64,000 bases of DNA from JACOMS01 sp051252005 (GTDB lineage: Bacteria; Pseudomonadota; Alphaproteobacteria; Caulobacterales; Maricaulaceae): assembly GCA_051252005.1 (NCBI GenBank), contig JBPOEZ010000003.1, forward strand, positions 1-64,000, written 5' to 3'. Under the pieces are notes generated by a model. That model was not told the origin of the DNA. It did not search any database and saw nothing but the letters and a program-made list of their open reading frames with translations. This document shows, in pieces, positions 63,625-64,000 of the stretch. A program made the position numbers and the translations under genes. The first letter of the stretch is position 1; each line of letters starts with the position of its first letter.

Positions 63625-64000
63625 TATACCCACGGCCTTTGCCGCTTATCTTTGGCCACATGCGCTTCAATATCTGTTTGATTTTGCAGTGTTAGCGCGA
63701 TCGGATCTAATCCGCCAATCAGCATCGCCTTGTCGCCATCAGGAATAGTAAATGCAATGCCATTGATGGTTTGCCGTTCTAGATCGATGATAACATTTTG
63801 TGGAAGACCTGAAATTTTCTGGGCTGTAAGCTGCACACATAAAATCCCATTTCGTACACAATTATTGTAGAATATTTCTCCAAAACTTTCCGCGATGATA
63901 GCGCGAAAGCCATACTCTTTCAGTGCCCAAACTGCATGTTCACGGGACGAACCGCATCCGAAATTCTGACCTGACAATAAAATCGTTGCGTTCTTAAACT
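63621..64000 (-). CDS. LeuD-type aconitase-family small subunit (partial, N-terminus beyond right edge)
   Basis: The frame is open to the right edge; the last 126 residues are seen, starting F-K-N-A-T-I-L-L before the hallmark SGQNFGCGSSREHAVWAL. This is the small (swivel) subunit of isopropylmalate isomerase or of related maleate, citraconate or dimethylmaleate hydratases. The presumed large subunit would lie past 64000. Context in a catabolic cluster suggests a dicarboxylate hydratase rather than leucine synthesis. Confidence 0.9.
   Translation of the reverse strand, partial: FKNATILLSGQNFGCGSSREHAVWALKEYGFRAIIAESFGEIFYNNCVRNGILCVQLTAQKISGLPQNVIIDLERQTINGIAFTIPDGDKAMLIGGLDPIALTLQNQTDIEAHVAKDKRQRPWVY

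Noticed and set aside
1..64000. tRNA, rRNA, CRISPR arrays, IS elements, prophage genes
   Set aside because: Intergenic regions were read for T-loop-like sequences, regular spacers, transposase motifs and phage proteins; none was recognised.

Overview
The window looks like a stretch of chromosome from an alphaproteobacterium of moderate GC, most likely a marine Hyphomonadaceae/Caulobacterales-type organism. This is inferred from gene content: an sdhE-mfd pair, a DksA of the alphaproteobacterial kind with few cysteines, a eukaryote-like NADP isocitrate dehydrogenase, a B12-dependent ribonucleotide reductase (NrdJ), a PurA and a LepA of ordinary length, and many membrane or secreted proteins of unknown function. 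No rRNA, tRNA, IS element, prophage or CRISPR array was recognised.

Region 1 (1-3978): the 5' part of a large trimeric autotransporter adhesin on the minus strand. It runs off the left edge and is built from three YadA-type head modules, each opening with a cysteine pair. Behind it lies a 730-base gene-free stretch with two strong inverted repeats.

Region 2 (3979-35400): mostly housekeeping genes. These are a LuxR-type regulator fused to a degenerate alpha/beta hydrolase, a crotonase, mfd, sdhE, an SDR, icd, a TrmJ-like RNA methyltransferase, nrdJ, a DUF2339 membrane protein, a DUF2330/RnfD-like pair, a DUF4386 protein, a carboxylesterase lipoprotein, purA, rnd, a pirin, dksA, a MoxR ATPase, a TPR protein and lepA. 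The nrdJ leader can fold into a hairpin that hides its ribosome binding site.

Region 3 (35353-41126): a small accessory stretch. It holds an AT-rich gene for a DUF4062-like (possibly TIR-like) protein, an orphan ribbon-helix-helix antitoxin-like gene, palindromic and direct repeats, an unknown 272-residue protein, a soluble hybrid histidine kinase, and an apparent gene remnant interrupted by an in-frame TAG.

Region 4 (41127-64000, continuing past the right edge): a dense catabolic supercluster of 23 genes with many overlapping starts and stops. It encodes a nitrilase-fold protein, an aldehyde dehydrogenase, an enoyl-CoA hydratase, an amidase, a PaaK-type CoA ligase, two MmgE/PrpD proteins, three CaiB/BaiF CoA-transferases, an acyl-CoA dehydrogenase, a MaoC hydratase, an HpcH/CitE-type CoA-ester lyase, an HMG-CoA-lyase-like enzyme, three PuuE/NodB-type hydrolases, an isochorismatase-type amidohydrolase, an unusual alpha/beta hydrolase, a methyltransferase, an SDR, a REDY/HapK-like small protein and a LeuD-type hydratase subunit. 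Read together, the genes suggest opening of a cyclic amide or imide (or another N-heterocycle), removal of ammonia from the half-amide, CoA activation of the resulting branched or unsaturated dicarboxylate, hydration, and cleavage to central metabolites. The substrate is unknown; I consider this the most promising undescribed system in the window.
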